64,000 bases of DNA from JACCYJ01 sp038198775. Its GTDB lineage: Bacteria > Actinomycetota > Actinomycetes > Propionibacteriales > Nocardioidaceae. The position numbers were made by a program, and so were the translations under genes. Under the pieces are notes generated by a model that saw nothing but the letters and a program-made list of their open reading frames with translations, did not search any database and was not told the DNA's origin. The stretch spans positions 186,001 to 250,000 of the forward strand of contig JBBPZV010000044.1 of NCBI GenBank assembly GCA_038198775.1, given 5' to 3'. Positions 33,130 through 41,376 of this stretch are shown here, one piece after another; within the stretch, counting starts at the first letter, position 1; each line of letters begins with the position of its first letter.

Positions 33130-34764
33130 CTATTCCATGCCGAGCGCGGCCGCCACCACCTGTCGGGCCTCCCGCTGCACCACTCTGAGGTGGTCGGACC
33201 CCCGGAAGGACTCGGCGTAGATCTTGTAGACGTCCTCGGTCCCCGACGGTCTCGCCGCGAACCATGCCTGCTCGGTGGTCACCTTGAGCCCACCGATGGG
33301 AGCGCCGTTTCCGGGCGCGGTCGTCAGCTTCGCGGTGATCGGATCCCCGCCGAGGGAGGTCATGCTCACCGAGTCAGCGCCCAGCTGCGCCAGCCTCTCC
33401 CGCTGCGAGCGGTCGGCGGGCGCGTCGATGCGGGCATAGGCCGGGACACCATGCCGGTCCGCCAAGGCAAGGTAGCGCTCACTCGGGCTGGAGCCGGTGA
33501 CGGCACTGATCTCCGCCGCCAGCAGCGCGAGCAGGATCCCGTCCTTGTCGGTGGTCCACACCGAGCCGTCCCGCCGGGAGAACGACGCCCCGGCGCTCTC
33601 CTCCCCGCCGAAGCAGACGGAGCCGTCGAGCAGCCCGCTGACGAACCACTTGAAGCCCACCGGCACCTCGAGCAGTCGCCGGCCGAGCCCGGCGACGACC
33701 CGGTCGATCATCGCCGACGACACCAGCGTCTTTCCCACGGCGACGTCGCTGCTCCAGATGCGGTGCTCGACCAGGAAGTCGATGGCAACGGCCAGGTAGT
33801 GGTTGGGGTTCATCAGCCCGGCGTCGGGCGTCACGACGCCGTGCCGGTCGGCGTCTGCGTCGTTGCCGACCGAGACGTCGTACGAACCGCGGATGGCGAT
33901 GAGGGAGGCCATCGCGTCCGGAGAGGAGCAGTCCATGCGAATCTTGCCGTCGGTATCGAGCGGCATGAACGCCCACCGCGGGTCGACCCGGGGGTTGACG
34001 ACGGTCAGGTCGAGCCCCCACCGCTCACCGATCGCACCCCAGTACCCGACGCTGGCGCCGCCCATCGGATCGGCTCCAACCCGTACCCCCGCCGCGCGGA
34101 TCGCAGCCAGGTCCAGCACGCTGTCCAGGTCGTCGACGTAGTGCCCGCGGAAGTCGTAGGGCTCGCCGGCACCACGCGCCCGCTCCGGGACCGCCCGAGC
34201 AGCACCGCGCAGCCGCTCACCGAGCAGCTGGTTCGCCCGGGCGGCGATCCAGGAGGTGGCGGCGGTGTCCGCCGGGCCGCCGTGCGGGGGGTTGTACTTG
34301 AACCCACCGTCGGACGGGGGATTGTGCGACGGCGTCACGACGATCCCGTCCACGATCTCGTGGCCGGCCTGCTGGTTGAGGCGCAAGATCGCGTGGGACA
34401 GCGCCGGGGTGGGGGTGAACCCGTCGTCTGCGTCGACCAGCACGGTGACGCCGTTGCCGACGAGCACCTCCAGTGCCGTCTGCCATGCGGGCAGCGACAG
34501 GGCGTGCGTGTCCCGGCCCAGCAGCAGCGGCCCGGTGACGCCCTGGCCGGCGCGGTATTCGCAGATCGCCTGGGTGATCGCGACGATGTGCGCCTCGTTG
34601 AACGACCCGGCGAGGCTGGACCCGCGGTGACCGGAGGTGCCGAAGGCGACCCGTTGCGCCGGGTCGTCGGGGTCCGGCACCCGGTCGGCATAGGCGTCGA
34701 GCAGCGCCGATACGTCGATCAGGTCCTCGGCTCGAGCCGGTCGGCCGGCGTGTTCGTGGGGCAT
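33130..34764 (-). CDS. pgm: Phosphoglucomutase (alpha-D-glucose phosphate-specific)
   Basis: A 544-residue phosphohexomutase interconverting glucose-1-P and glucose-6-P, linking glycolysis with glycogen, trehalose and UDP-glucose. FGTSGHRGSS opens the substrate loop, the phospho-serine is in VVTPSHNPPSDGG, the metal loop reads GNDADADRHG, and FGGEESAGASF and RPSGTEDVYKIYAES follow. Length is right for the Pgm (not ManB) type. The ATG at 34764 has a GAGGACGG leader element and a -10 TACGCT at 34801-34796. An in-frame extension overlapping the MFS gene is rejected. Confidence 0.95.
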   Translation of the reverse strand: MPHEHAGRPARAEDLIDVSALLDAYADRVPDPDDPAQRVAFGTSGHRGSSLAGSFNEAHIVAITQAICEYRAGQGVTGPLLLGRDTHALSLPAWQTALEVLVGNGVTVLVDADDGFTPTPALSHAILRLNQQAGHEIVDGIVVTPSHNPPSDGGFKYNPPHGGPADTAATSWIAARANQLLGERLRGAARAVPERARGAGEPYDFRGHYVDDLDSVLDLAAIRAAGVRVGADPMGGASVGYWGAIGERWGLDLTVVNPRVDPRWAFMPLDTDGKIRMDCSSPDAMASLIAIRGSYDVSVGNDADADRHGVVTPDAGLMNPNHYLAVAIDFLVEHRIWSSDVAVGKTLVSSAMIDRVVAGLGRRLLEVPVGFKWFVSGLLDGSVCFGGEESAGASFSRRDGSVWTTDKDGILLALLAAEISAVTGSSPSERYLALADRHGVPAYARIDAPADRSQRERLAQLGADSVSMTSLGGDPITAKLTTAPGNGAPIGGLKVTTEQAWFAARPSGTEDVYKIYAESFRGSDHLRVVQREARQVVAAALGME

Positions 34765-34836
34765 CGGCTCAGCCGTCCTCGTCGGTTCGGACCGCCAGCG
34801 TAGTGGCGCGGACCTGCCGCCTGTCCCGGCCGCGGT

Positions 34837-34842
34837 TAGCGT
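34837..34842 (+). promoter_or_regulatory. -10 box of the MFS transporter gene (leaderless)
   Basis: TAGCGT, 7 nt before the GTG at 34850; no SD is present. The pgm promoter (TACGCT, 34801-34796, minus strand) lies back to back about 40 bp away. Confidence 0.5.
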
Positions 34843-34849
34843 TGGCCTG

Positions 34850-36325
34850 GTGACGGCGGCCACCGAGCGCGCGGAGGAGGATTCCCCTGGGTCATTCCAG
34901 CCAGATCCGGCCCGCTGGCGGGCACTGGCGCTCTGCCTGGCGGCGGGGTTCATGACCCTGCTCGACGTGAGCATCGTCAACGTGGCGTTGCCCTCGATCC
35001 GGACCGGGCTGAACGCCACCGACAGCGACCTGCAGTGGATCGTGGCGGGTTACGCCCTGGCCTTCGGCATCGTGTTGGTGCCCAGCGGACGGTTGGGCGA
35101 TGCCCGCAGCCGGCGGACCGTCTTCGCCGCCGGATTGGCCGTGTTCACGCTTGCGAGCGCCGCCGGCGGGGCCGCACCGTCGGCGCTGTGGCTGTCGGGG
35201 TCGAGGCTCGTCCAGGGCGTCGGCGCCGGCATGGTGGCACCGCAGGTGTCCGGCTTCATCCAGACCCTGTTCCGCGGCCCCGAGCGGGGCAAGGCCTTCG
35301 GGTTGTTCGGTGCCACCATCGGCATCTCAACGGCGGTGGGTCCGTTGCTCGGCGGCACGCTGGTGGACACGTTCGGCACGCAGGACGGCTGGCGGTGGGT
35401 GTTCTACGTCAACATTCCGGTCGGCATCGCCGCCCTGCTGCTGGTGCGGCGGCTGCTCCCGGCCTCCACCGCCGGCAGGAGACAGTCGCTCGACCCGGTC
35501 GGGGTGTTGCTGTTCGCGACCGCGACGCTGCTCGTGCTGCTGCCGTTGGTCGAGGGGAAGCAGGACTCGCTGTCCACCCGCCCTTGGTGGCTGCTCGGGG
35601 TGGCCGCCGTCCTGGTCGGGCTGTTCTACCTGTGGGAGCGCGCTTGGTCCTCGCGGGGGCGGGCCACGCTCGTGGATCTGTCCCTGCTGCGGGTGCGCTC
35701 GTACCTGTTGGGCCTTTCGCTCGGCACGTTGTACTTCGCCGGGTTCACGTCGATCTTCCTCGTGCTGACGTTGTACCTCCAGACCGGGCTCGGCTACTCG
35801 GCGCTGCAGGCCGGGCTGACGCAGCTGCCGTTCGCGGTCGGGTCGGCGATCGCAGCCACCCTCGGCGGGCGACTGGTGGATCGGTTCGGGCGGGCCCTGG
35901 TGGTGTCCGGGCTCGTGCTGGTGGCATCGGGGCTGGTGGCCGTGGACCTGCTGGTTCCGGTCATCAGCGGCGACGTCGGCTTGAAGCTGGCGCTGCCGCT
36001 GTTCGTCGCCGGCTTCGGAGGTGGTCTGACGATCTCGCCCAACGTGACGATCACGCTTTCGGAGGTAGACGTCCGGCACGCCGGCAGCGGCGGAGCCATG
36101 CTGCAGACGGCGCAGCGCACCGGGTCGGCGATCGGGGTGGCACTGGTGCTGGCACAGTTCTTCACCCGGCTGGCCAGCACGAGGGGGGACTTCGCGGAGT
36201 CGCTGAACGTCAGCCTGCGGACGACGATCGGGTTCGTACTCGCAGCGCTGGCGTTGGGGCTGCTGGACCTGCACAGCTCGCGGCGAGCGCGGGCAGCACA
36301 GCCGAGCACCCCAGCGCCAGCTTGA
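34850..36325 (+). CDS. MFS transporter, DHA2 (EmrB/QacA-like) family
   Basis: A 491-residue transporter with about 14 hydrophobic segments, fitting the 14-helix drug:proton antiporter family. Motif D1-like LLDVSIVNVALPSI is in helix 1, motif A-like GRLGDARSRRTVF follows helix 2, and the motif C-like segment FGATIGISTAVGPLLGGTLVD is in helix 5. Substrates could be drugs or metabolites. The GTG at 34850 is supported by the leaderless promoter. Its last 116 bp overlap the convergent sirtuin gene. Confidence 0.9.
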   Translation: MTAATERAEEDSPGSFQPDPARWRALALCLAAGFMTLLDVSIVNVALPSIRTGLNATDSDLQWIVAGYALAFGIVLVPSGRLGDARSRRTVFAAGLAVFTLASAAGGAAPSALWLSGSRLVQGVGAGMVAPQVSGFIQTLFRGPERGKAFGLFGATIGISTAVGPLLGGTLVDTFGTQDGWRWVFYVNIPVGIAALLLVRRLLPASTAGRRQSLDPVGVLLFATATLLVLLPLVEGKQDSLSTRPWWLLGVAAVLVGLFYLWERAWSSRGRATLVDLSLLRVRSYLLGLSLGTLYFAGFTSIFLVLTLYLQTGLGYSALQAGLTQLPFAVGSAIAATLGGRLVDRFGRALVVSGLVLVASGLVAVDLLVPVISGDVGLKLALPLFVAGFGGGLTISPNVTITLSEVDVRHAGSGGAMLQTAQRTGSAIGVALVLAQFFTRLASTRGDFAESLNVSLRTTIGFVLAALALGLLDLHSSRRARAAQPSTPAPA

Positions 36326-37085
36326 GGGTTGCCATCTCGTCGCCGCGGGTCGGCCCCCGGGTCACGATCACGACCGGGACGCCGCGGCGGTGCGCCTGCC
36401 GCACGAACCGCAGGCCGCTCATTACCTGAAGCGACGACCCCGCGACCAGGAGAGCCTCGGCATCGTCGACCCACGCGGTGCACCTGGCCACTCTGTTCTT
36501 GGGCACGTTCTCACCGAAGAACACAACGTCCGGCTTCAGCACCCCCGCGCAGGCCGTGCAGGTGGCCACCTGGAAGCCACCGGTCTCCGCCAGCAGCGCG
36601 TCGCCGTCCGGGGCAGCCCGCACCCGGTGGTCCGCCCAGCCCGGGTTGAGCCGCTCGAGCCGGCGTTGCAGGTCCCGCCGACTGCTCCGGCGCCGGCAGT
36701 GCAGGCAGACGACGTCCGCGATCCGACCGTGCAGGTCAACGATCCGACGGTGTCCCGCGCGAGTGTGAAGGCCGTCGACGTTCTGCGTGATCAGCCCGGT
36801 GACGACCCCTGCCCGCTCGAGGACGACCAGCGCGTGGTGGCCGGGGTTCGGTTCGGCGGCCTCGAGGTACCGCCAGCCGGCGTGCGCCCGGGCCCAGTAC
36901 CGCTGCTGTGCCGCCTCCCCGGACACGAACTCCGCGTACGCCATCGGGCGGTGGCGGGGAGCGCCTGGGCCGCGGTAGTCGGGAATGCCCGAGTCGGTGC
37001 TCAGCCCGGCGCCGGTGAGCGCGACCACGCGGCGACCGGCGAGCAGGTCGAAGGCCCGGTCGAGGTCGTCGACGCTGCGGCGCAC
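36210..37085 (-). CDS. Sir2-family NAD-dependent protein deacetylase (sirtuin)
   Basis: A 291-residue sirtuin. GAGLSTDSGIPDYRG binds NAD, TQNVDGLHTRAG and the catalytic His in VDLHGRIADV follow, and a four-Cys zinc site is present (CLHC and CTAC). GSSLQVMSGLRF is also typical. It may remove acetyl or longer acyl groups from lysines, for example on acyl-CoA synthetases. The GTG at 37085 follows TAGCCT by 6 nt. The conserved domain ends near PALAAS; roughly 20 further residues overlap the MFS gene and may be an unconstrained tail. Confidence 0.93.
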   Translation of the reverse strand: MRRSVDDLDRAFDLLAGRRVVALTGAGLSTDSGIPDYRGPGAPRHRPMAYAEFVSGEAAQQRYWARAHAGWRYLEAAEPNPGHHALVVLERAGVVTGLITQNVDGLHTRAGHRRIVDLHGRIADVVCLHCRRRSSRRDLQRRLERLNPGWADHRVRAAPDGDALLAETGGFQVATCTACAGVLKPDVVFFGENVPKNRVARCTAWVDDAEALLVAGSSLQVMSGLRFVRQAHRRGVPVVIVTRGPTRGDEMATLKLALGCSAVLPALAASCAGPAAPTPALRVRTRSSSAG

Positions 37086-37091
37086 CCGCCA

Positions 37092-37097
37092 AGGCTA
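37092..37097 (-). promoter_or_regulatory. -10 box of the sirtuin gene (leaderless)
   Basis: TAGCCT on the minus strand, 6 nt before the GTG at 37085, just after the end of the decayed HNH gene. Confidence 0.5.
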
Positions 37098-37112
37098 CGT
37101 TGGACCGGGTGT

Positions 37113-38056
37113 TCAGGCCGCGAGCTGCGTGGTCTCGCGGTGGTCGCGGACGTAGATCCGACCGGTCGGCGACCTCCAGGCGAATATCCCGCGGAACGGT
37201 TCCGCCAGCCGCCACCCCCGGGAGTGAGTCTTGACGCGGTGATGCTGCGGGCAGATCGGGCCGAAATTGTCCGCGGAGGCCTGTCCCCGGGCCAGGGAAT
37301 GGTGTGGTCTCGCTGGGCCTTGCGGGCGTCCCGACCGCAAGGCGGGAACACACAGGTCGTGTTCGTCAGCACGATGCCCTCGGCCAGCGTGTCGCTGGGC
37401 TGGTAACCGCTGCTGGGCGCCATGTGCGCCAGGTCGATCACCGGCTTGACCGTCACCTGTGAGTCGCAGAGCAGCTCGCGCAGCGAGAATCGCCCGATCA
37501 CGCCGTGCCGTTCGAGGTCGGTCGTCTCGTCGGACCGAATATGGACGTAGAGCACGGTGGCGGGCAGTGTCGACGGTGACCCCGGCTCGTCGGTCGACTG
37601 CCCGGTGAGCTCACGGGTAGCGGGCGACCACGCCAATGTGGCGGCCGGACGGTGGCATCTTCAGCCGCCTCGACCACCTCCGGCCCCGGCGAGCAGCCCT
37701 GGCAGGCGGTACTTCAGGTCGAGTGCGTCCGCGATCAGCGCGTACGCCGACTGCCGCGACATGCGTAGCACCGGGCTCAGCTCATCGGCCGTGAACGATC
37801 CCACCTGGGGGGTCCCCACGCCGCCGATCGGCACCAGCCGCTCAGCGCCGCGAACCGGGGAGGGAACGATCTCGCCTCGCAGCTCGGCAAAGCGGGCGGC
37901 GCCTCGCAGCTGCATCGCCTCCGTCCACGCCGACTGCCGACGCACCGCCGCGAGGAACTGCAGGGTCGCCTCGTCGTCCAGCTCGTCGACGTCGGCAGCA
38001 GCCAACGCCTGCGCAAGGGCAGGGCCCGGCGGGCTCGCTGCGAACCGCTCTTTCAT
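37113..38056 (-). pseudogene. Decayed DUF222/HNH endonuclease (13E12-like) gene
   Basis: Three pieces of one DUF222-HNH protein in order. The N-terminal DUF222 part (MKERFAASPPGPALAQALAA to ALDLKYRLPG) stops near 37661. The central part is missing by family comparison (roughly 200 residues, inferred). The rest resumes before 37636 (VTVKPVIDLAHMAPSSGYQP; VFPPCGRDARKAQRDHTIPW) and then shifts frame near 37295 to SADNFGPICPQHHRVKTHS, ending ETTQLAA at 37113. The HNH His residues are visible, but no intact protein can be made. The shift fits loss of one G in a G run. These genes are multicopy in actinomycetes and often degenerate. Confidence 0.8.
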
Positions 38057-38171
38057 AAGTCGAACATAGGATCGACCACTGACTTTTCGGCCCTGCGAGC
38101 CGGGTATCCCCCGGGCAGGCGGAAAATGGTTGAATCATCGGAGCGCTCGCAACGGGTGGTTGACTACCGTC

Positions 38172-38552
38172 ATGAGCACGTCAGCGTGGGACCAGCCGCA
38201 ACGACTGCAGGACGGCGCGACCTCCGACGAGCGCAACTGGGCGATGGCCGCGCACCTGGGCAGCTTCGTGGCCGCCTGGGTTGCGCTGGGTCTGCTGGCG
38301 CCGCTGGGTGTGCTGCTGTTCAAGGGTCACGACTCGGCGTTCGTACGCAAGCACGCGGTCGAGTCGCTTAACTTCCAGATCAACGCGCTCGTCTACACCG
38401 TGGTGTTGGTGATCTCCATCTTCTTGATCATCGGCATCGTGCTGCTACCGCTGTACGGGCTGTTCTACCTCGTCTGCGTGATCTTGGGCTCGGTCCGCGC
38501 GCACGACGGCCGGAACTTTCGCTACCCGTTGACGATCCGCTTCGTGACCTGA
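38172..38552 (+). CDS. DUF4870 membrane protein
   Basis: A 126-residue protein with the DUF4870 pattern: ERNWAMAAHLGSFVAAW, then LGVLLFKGHDSAFVRKHAVE, ESLNFQINALVY and two more helices, ending RAHDGRNFRYPLTIRFV. Four hydrophobic segments are predicted. Function is unknown; relatives of TIC20-like shape occur widely. I take ATG 38172 (MSTSAWDQPQ) over an in-frame start 42 bp upstream because the conserved part begins soon after it and GGGTGG precedes it. Confidence 0.85.
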   Translation: MSTSAWDQPQRLQDGATSDERNWAMAAHLGSFVAAWVALGLLAPLGVLLFKGHDSAFVRKHAVESLNFQINALVYTVVLVISIFLIIGIVLLPLYGLFYLVCVILGSVRAHDGRNFRYPLTIRFVT

Positions 38553-38615
38553 GGATCGCCGCAGCTGGCGTTTCCAACCGAAGGAGTCCGACGTGGCGGT
38601 GCAGGACTAGCCGCG

Positions 38616-39944
38616 CTACCCGCTGCTTTCGGTCCCAGCCCCGTCCATCCCCTGCTCCGGCTCACCGAGCACCTGGGAGGCACGGCCATCCACCCGCTGC
38701 GGCGTCGGGACCTCCCCGACGATGGCGTCGAGGTGGCGCGGCCAGAACAGATAGCGCACCGAGAGGTTGACCAGGGTGGAGAACCGGTTCCGGTTGCCCA
38801 GCAGGTAGACGATGTGCACTCCCAGCCAGATCAGCCACGCCGGCAGCCCGGTGAAGCCGGGCACATGCTTGATCTGGGCGACCGCCGAGCTGCGTCCGAT
38901 CGTGGCGAGCAACCCCTTGTCCCAGTAGTGGAACGGTGTGGTGGCCCGGCCGGACGCGAGTGCGGCGACTTGGCGGCCGGCGTGCCTGCCCGCCTGCATC
39001 GCCGGCTGCGCAACCTGCGGCAGCGGTTCGGGCGTCAACGCGATGTCACCGACCGCGAAGACGTCGGAGAGGCCCGTTACCCGCAGGTCCGCCTCGACCG
39101 GGATGCGGCCGTCCTTGGCCTGCGGCACGCCCCAGTCGGCGACCGAGTCCGGTGCCTTGATGCCGGCCGCCCAGATGACGAGGTCGGCGGGAACGACCTC
39201 TCCGTCGTTGACGACGACGCCGTCGGCGCGCACCTCCTTGACGGTGGTACGCAGCCTAAGGCGGACGCCGCGCTTGGTCAGCGCCCTGGCGGTGTATCGC
39301 CGCAGCCGCGGGATGTAGGGCATGAGCAGCTGATCGGACATCTCGACCAGCACGACGTGCGCCTGGGTCGAGTCCAGGTCTGGGTACCAGACGGCGAGGG
39401 CGGTGTTGCGCAGCTCGGCCAGCGAGCCCGCCATCTCGACGCCGGTTGCCCCCCCACCGACGATCACGACGTCGATCCCACGCCGCTGCGGGTCGCGCGC
39501 CGCCTGCTCCAGGCGGGCGAACAACCGGTCTCGAACCGCGAGCGCCTCGTTGCGGGTGTAGAGCGCGAACCCGTGCTCGGCGGCGCCAGGGACCCCGAAG
39601 TAGTTGGTGGTCACTCCACTGGAGATGACCAGGTAGTCGTAGTGCAGCGTCTCGCCGGTCTCGAGGCCTACCGTTCGCTGCCGCGGGTCCACCTCGGTGG
39701 CGGCGGCCTTGCGCACGACGACGTTGCGCTGCCGCGCTCTCAGCGCGCGCAGGAAGTACGTCACGTCGCCGGGGTTGAGGGCCGCCGTCGCCACCTGATA
39801 GAGCAGCGGCTGGAACGTGGTGTAGGCGAAGCGGTCCACCAGCGTCACGTCCACGTCGGCGTTCCGTAGCGCGCGTACGGCGCTCACGCCGCCGAACCCT
39901 CCACCGACCACGACCACGTGGGGTCGCCGGTGAGAAGTACGCAC
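38616..39944 (-). CDS. ndh: Type II NADH:quinone oxidoreductase (Ndh)
   Basis: A 442-residue single-subunit, non-proton-pumping NADH dehydrogenase. The FAD fold VVVVGGGFGGVSAVRAL opens the protein, the NADH fold VVIVGGGATGVEMAGSLAEL is near the middle, and FAVGDIALTPEPLPQVAQPA with the AMQAGRHAGRQVA helix follows. The C-terminal amphipathic/hydrophobic segment AWLIWLGVHIVYLLG anchors it to the membrane. It feeds electrons to menaquinone. The GTG at 39944 follows TACGTT by 6 nt. Its downstream gap (63 bp) faces the DUF4870 gene. Confidence 0.94.
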   Translation of the reverse strand: MRTSHRRPHVVVVGGGFGGVSAVRALRNADVDVTLVDRFAYTTFQPLLYQVATAALNPGDVTYFLRALRARQRNVVVRKAAATEVDPRQRTVGLETGETLHYDYLVISSGVTTNYFGVPGAAEHGFALYTRNEALAVRDRLFARLEQAARDPQRRGIDVVIVGGGATGVEMAGSLAELRNTALAVWYPDLDSTQAHVVLVEMSDQLLMPYIPRLRRYTARALTKRGVRLRLRTTVKEVRADGVVVNDGEVVPADLVIWAAGIKAPDSVADWGVPQAKDGRIPVEADLRVTGLSDVFAVGDIALTPEPLPQVAQPAMQAGRHAGRQVAALASGRATTPFHYWDKGLLATIGRSSAVAQIKHVPGFTGLPAWLIWLGVHIVYLLGNRNRFSTLVNLSVRYLFWPRHLDAIVGEVPTPQRVDGRASQVLGEPEQGMDGAGTESSG

Positions 39945-39950
39945 CCGACA

Positions 39951-39956
39951 AACGTA
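39951..39956 (-). promoter_or_regulatory. -10 box of ndh (leaderless)
   Basis: TACGTT on the minus strand, 6 nt before the GTG at 39944, in the 18-bp gap after the glycosylase gene. Confidence 0.5.
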
Positions 39957-39962
39957 TCCAGG

Positions 39963-40757
39963 TCAGCCGGGCTGGCAGTGGGGGCACCACCAGGTGTGTC
40001 GGCGCTCCGCGTCACCGGGCACCTCCGCGACGTTGCGGATCGGCGTCCCGCACCGGCGGCACGGCTCCCCGGTGCGTCCGTAGACCCAGTGGTCCTCCCC
40101 TGCCCGGGCGATGCCGGTGGTGGCCTGCGCGGAGCTGCGTCCGAATGCGCTGGCCCGCAGCATCCTGGCGGCCAGCCGCACGGTCGCCGGCAGGTCGAGC
40201 CCCCCGACCGGGAGCCACGGACCGTACCCGCGCAGGAAGCAGCACTCGTTGACCCATAGGTTGCCCAGGCCAGCGAGGTTGCGCTGGTCGAGCAGGGCCG
40301 CCGCAATCGGCCGGGAAGGCGCCCCGTGGAGCCGGCGGACGGCCTCGTCGGGGTCCCAGTCCTCGCGCAGGGGATCTGGCCCCAAGTGGCCTCGGACGGA
40401 GGGTTCGTCTCGCGTGGCGAGGATCTCGACGACCGGCAGGCGCAACCCGTACGCCATGTGCCCGTCGGACGCGGCGAGCACCACCCGTACGTCCGCACGC
40501 GCGCGTCGCGGGAGCTGGCTGCCGGGGCGCACCACCGTCCAGCTGCCGTCCATCCGCTGGTGACTGTGCACGGTGATGCCGGCGTCGGTGCGGGTGAAGA
40601 GATGTTTGCCGTGGCTGTCGGTGCCCAGCACCGTCTGCCCGGCCAGGTCGGCGATCGCGTGCTGAGGGACGCGAAACTGCGACCGGGCCAGTGGCTTGCC
40701 GGCCAAACCCCGGTCGAGGCGGCGAGCGGCGCGATAGACGCTGTCCCCCTCGGGCAC
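39963..40757 (-). CDS. Fpg/Nei-family DNA glycosylase (endonuclease VIII type)
   Basis: A 264-residue bifunctional glycosylase/AP lyase removing oxidised bases. Translation from GTG 40757 gives M-P-E-G-D, leaving Pro as the N-terminal nucleophile after Met removal; the TTG one codon upstream would destroy this, so the start is decided by chemistry and by TAGGCT 6 nt upstream. The helix-two-turn-helix region (DQRNLAGLGNLWVNECCFL) and the C-terminal zinc finger (CRRCGTPI, WWCPHCQ) are present. The sequence is closer to Nei2-type enzymes of mycobacteria than to MutM; the exact substrate range is uncertain. Confidence 0.94.
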   Translation of the reverse strand: MPEGDSVYRAARRLDRGLAGKPLARSQFRVPQHAIADLAGQTVLGTDSHGKHLFTRTDAGITVHSHQRMDGSWTVVRPGSQLPRRARADVRVVLAASDGHMAYGLRLPVVEILATRDEPSVRGHLGPDPLREDWDPDEAVRRLHGAPSRPIAAALLDQRNLAGLGNLWVNECCFLRGYGPWLPVGGLDLPATVRLAARMLRASAFGRSSAQATTGIARAGEDHWVYGRTGEPCRRCGTPIRNVAEVPGDAERRHTWWCPHCQPG

Positions 40758-40763
40758 CAAGCC

Positions 40764-40769
40764 AGCCTA
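40764..40769 (-). promoter_or_regulatory. -10 box of the Nei-type glycosylase gene (leaderless)
   Basis: TAGGCT on the minus strand, 6 nt before the GTG at 40757. This supports the GTG rather than the adjacent TTG as start. Confidence 0.55.
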
Positions 40770-40796
40770 ACCGCGCGGGTCAGATCCGGGCAGTTT

Positions 40797-40821
40797 TGTG
40801 ACCCCCTGTCACTTCTGTCAC
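40797..40821. promoter_or_regulatory. TGTCAC repeats between the glycosylase gene and a small gene
   Basis: TGTCAC occurs at 40807-40812 and 40816-40821 (9-bp period), with the inverse half TGTGAC at 40797-40802. A TAACCT box on the plus strand follows at 40830-40835. The spacing matches the ATCACA repeat upstream of the NlpC/P60 gene. A shared response-regulator site (MtrA-like) is possible but unproven. Confidence 0.3.
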
Positions 40822-40889
40822 ACATGGCGTAACCTACGGCCGGGCGTCACCGTTGTAAGGGCACCGTGCGACCGAGGAGGACAGAGCCG

Positions 40890-41105
40890 ATGTTTGCACG
40901 ACATGGTGGACAACACCGGCGGACCTTGCGCCCCGTTCCCGCCGGCGGAGGCCGTGAGGTCTCCGGGCAGCAGGACACCTGCCGGCAGCGCCACTTCGCG
41001 CAGTCGCATCTGCGCTGCGAGCTGCCCCCCGGCCACGCCGGAGCGCACGAAGCGGGTCTGCCCCGAGGCCGCCGCATGCGATGGTCGATCCTGCAACCCT
41101 TGTGA
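40890..41105 (+). CDS. Small Cys/His protein of unknown function
   Basis: A possible 71-residue protein supported by a strong ribosome-binding site (GAGGAGG, 40874-40880, 9 nt spacing) and a TAACCT box upstream. The segment DTCRQRHFAQSHLRCELPP followed by GHAGAHEAGL contains a C-x(n)-H/C-x(n)-GHxGxH pattern seen in many small actinobacterial proteins, perhaps a zinc-binding knuckle. The Arg-rich rest is undistinctive. No function can be given, and it may be a remnant. It is divergent from the Nei-type gene. Confidence 0.45.
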   Translation: MFARHGGQHRRTLRPVPAGGGREVSGQQDTCRQRHFAQSHLRCELPPGHAGAHEAGLPRGRRMRWSILQPL

Positions 41106-41194
41106 GCGCGCCCGGCAGTCAACCGCCGAAGACCCGGTTGCGAACGCCGACGGGTACTAGCCCAGGTCGGCAAGGCCGAGCAGGGGGTCGGTGA

Positions 41195-41374
41195 TCAGCG
41201 GGCCGAGGATGCCACCCCGGGCCGCAACGACCCGAGAATGCGATGCTGTGCCTGAGCGGGCGAGCCGACCTCATCGACCACCTCCGAGCCCCCACCGTCC
41301 TCGAACAGGTCGCGCAGCCCTCGCCGACTGGTGGTCGCCAAGCAGCTGACGAGGATCGGGTCGAATCCCGTCAT
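41195..41374 (-). CDS. Possible 59-residue protein coupled to the upstream membrane protein gene
   Basis: An open frame begins with ATG 41374, 2 nt after the stop of the upstream membrane-protein gene, so it could be translationally coupled. The predicted product (MTGFDPILVSCLATTSRRGL, then an acidic Gly-rich stretch) has no feature I recognise. It may be chance. The sequence between it and the small Cys/His gene (41106-41194) holds nothing identifiable. Confidence 0.2.
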   Translation of the reverse strand: MTGFDPILVSCLATTSRRGLRDLFEDGGGSEVVDEVGSPAQAQHRILGSLRPGVASSAR

Positions 41375-41376
41375 GG

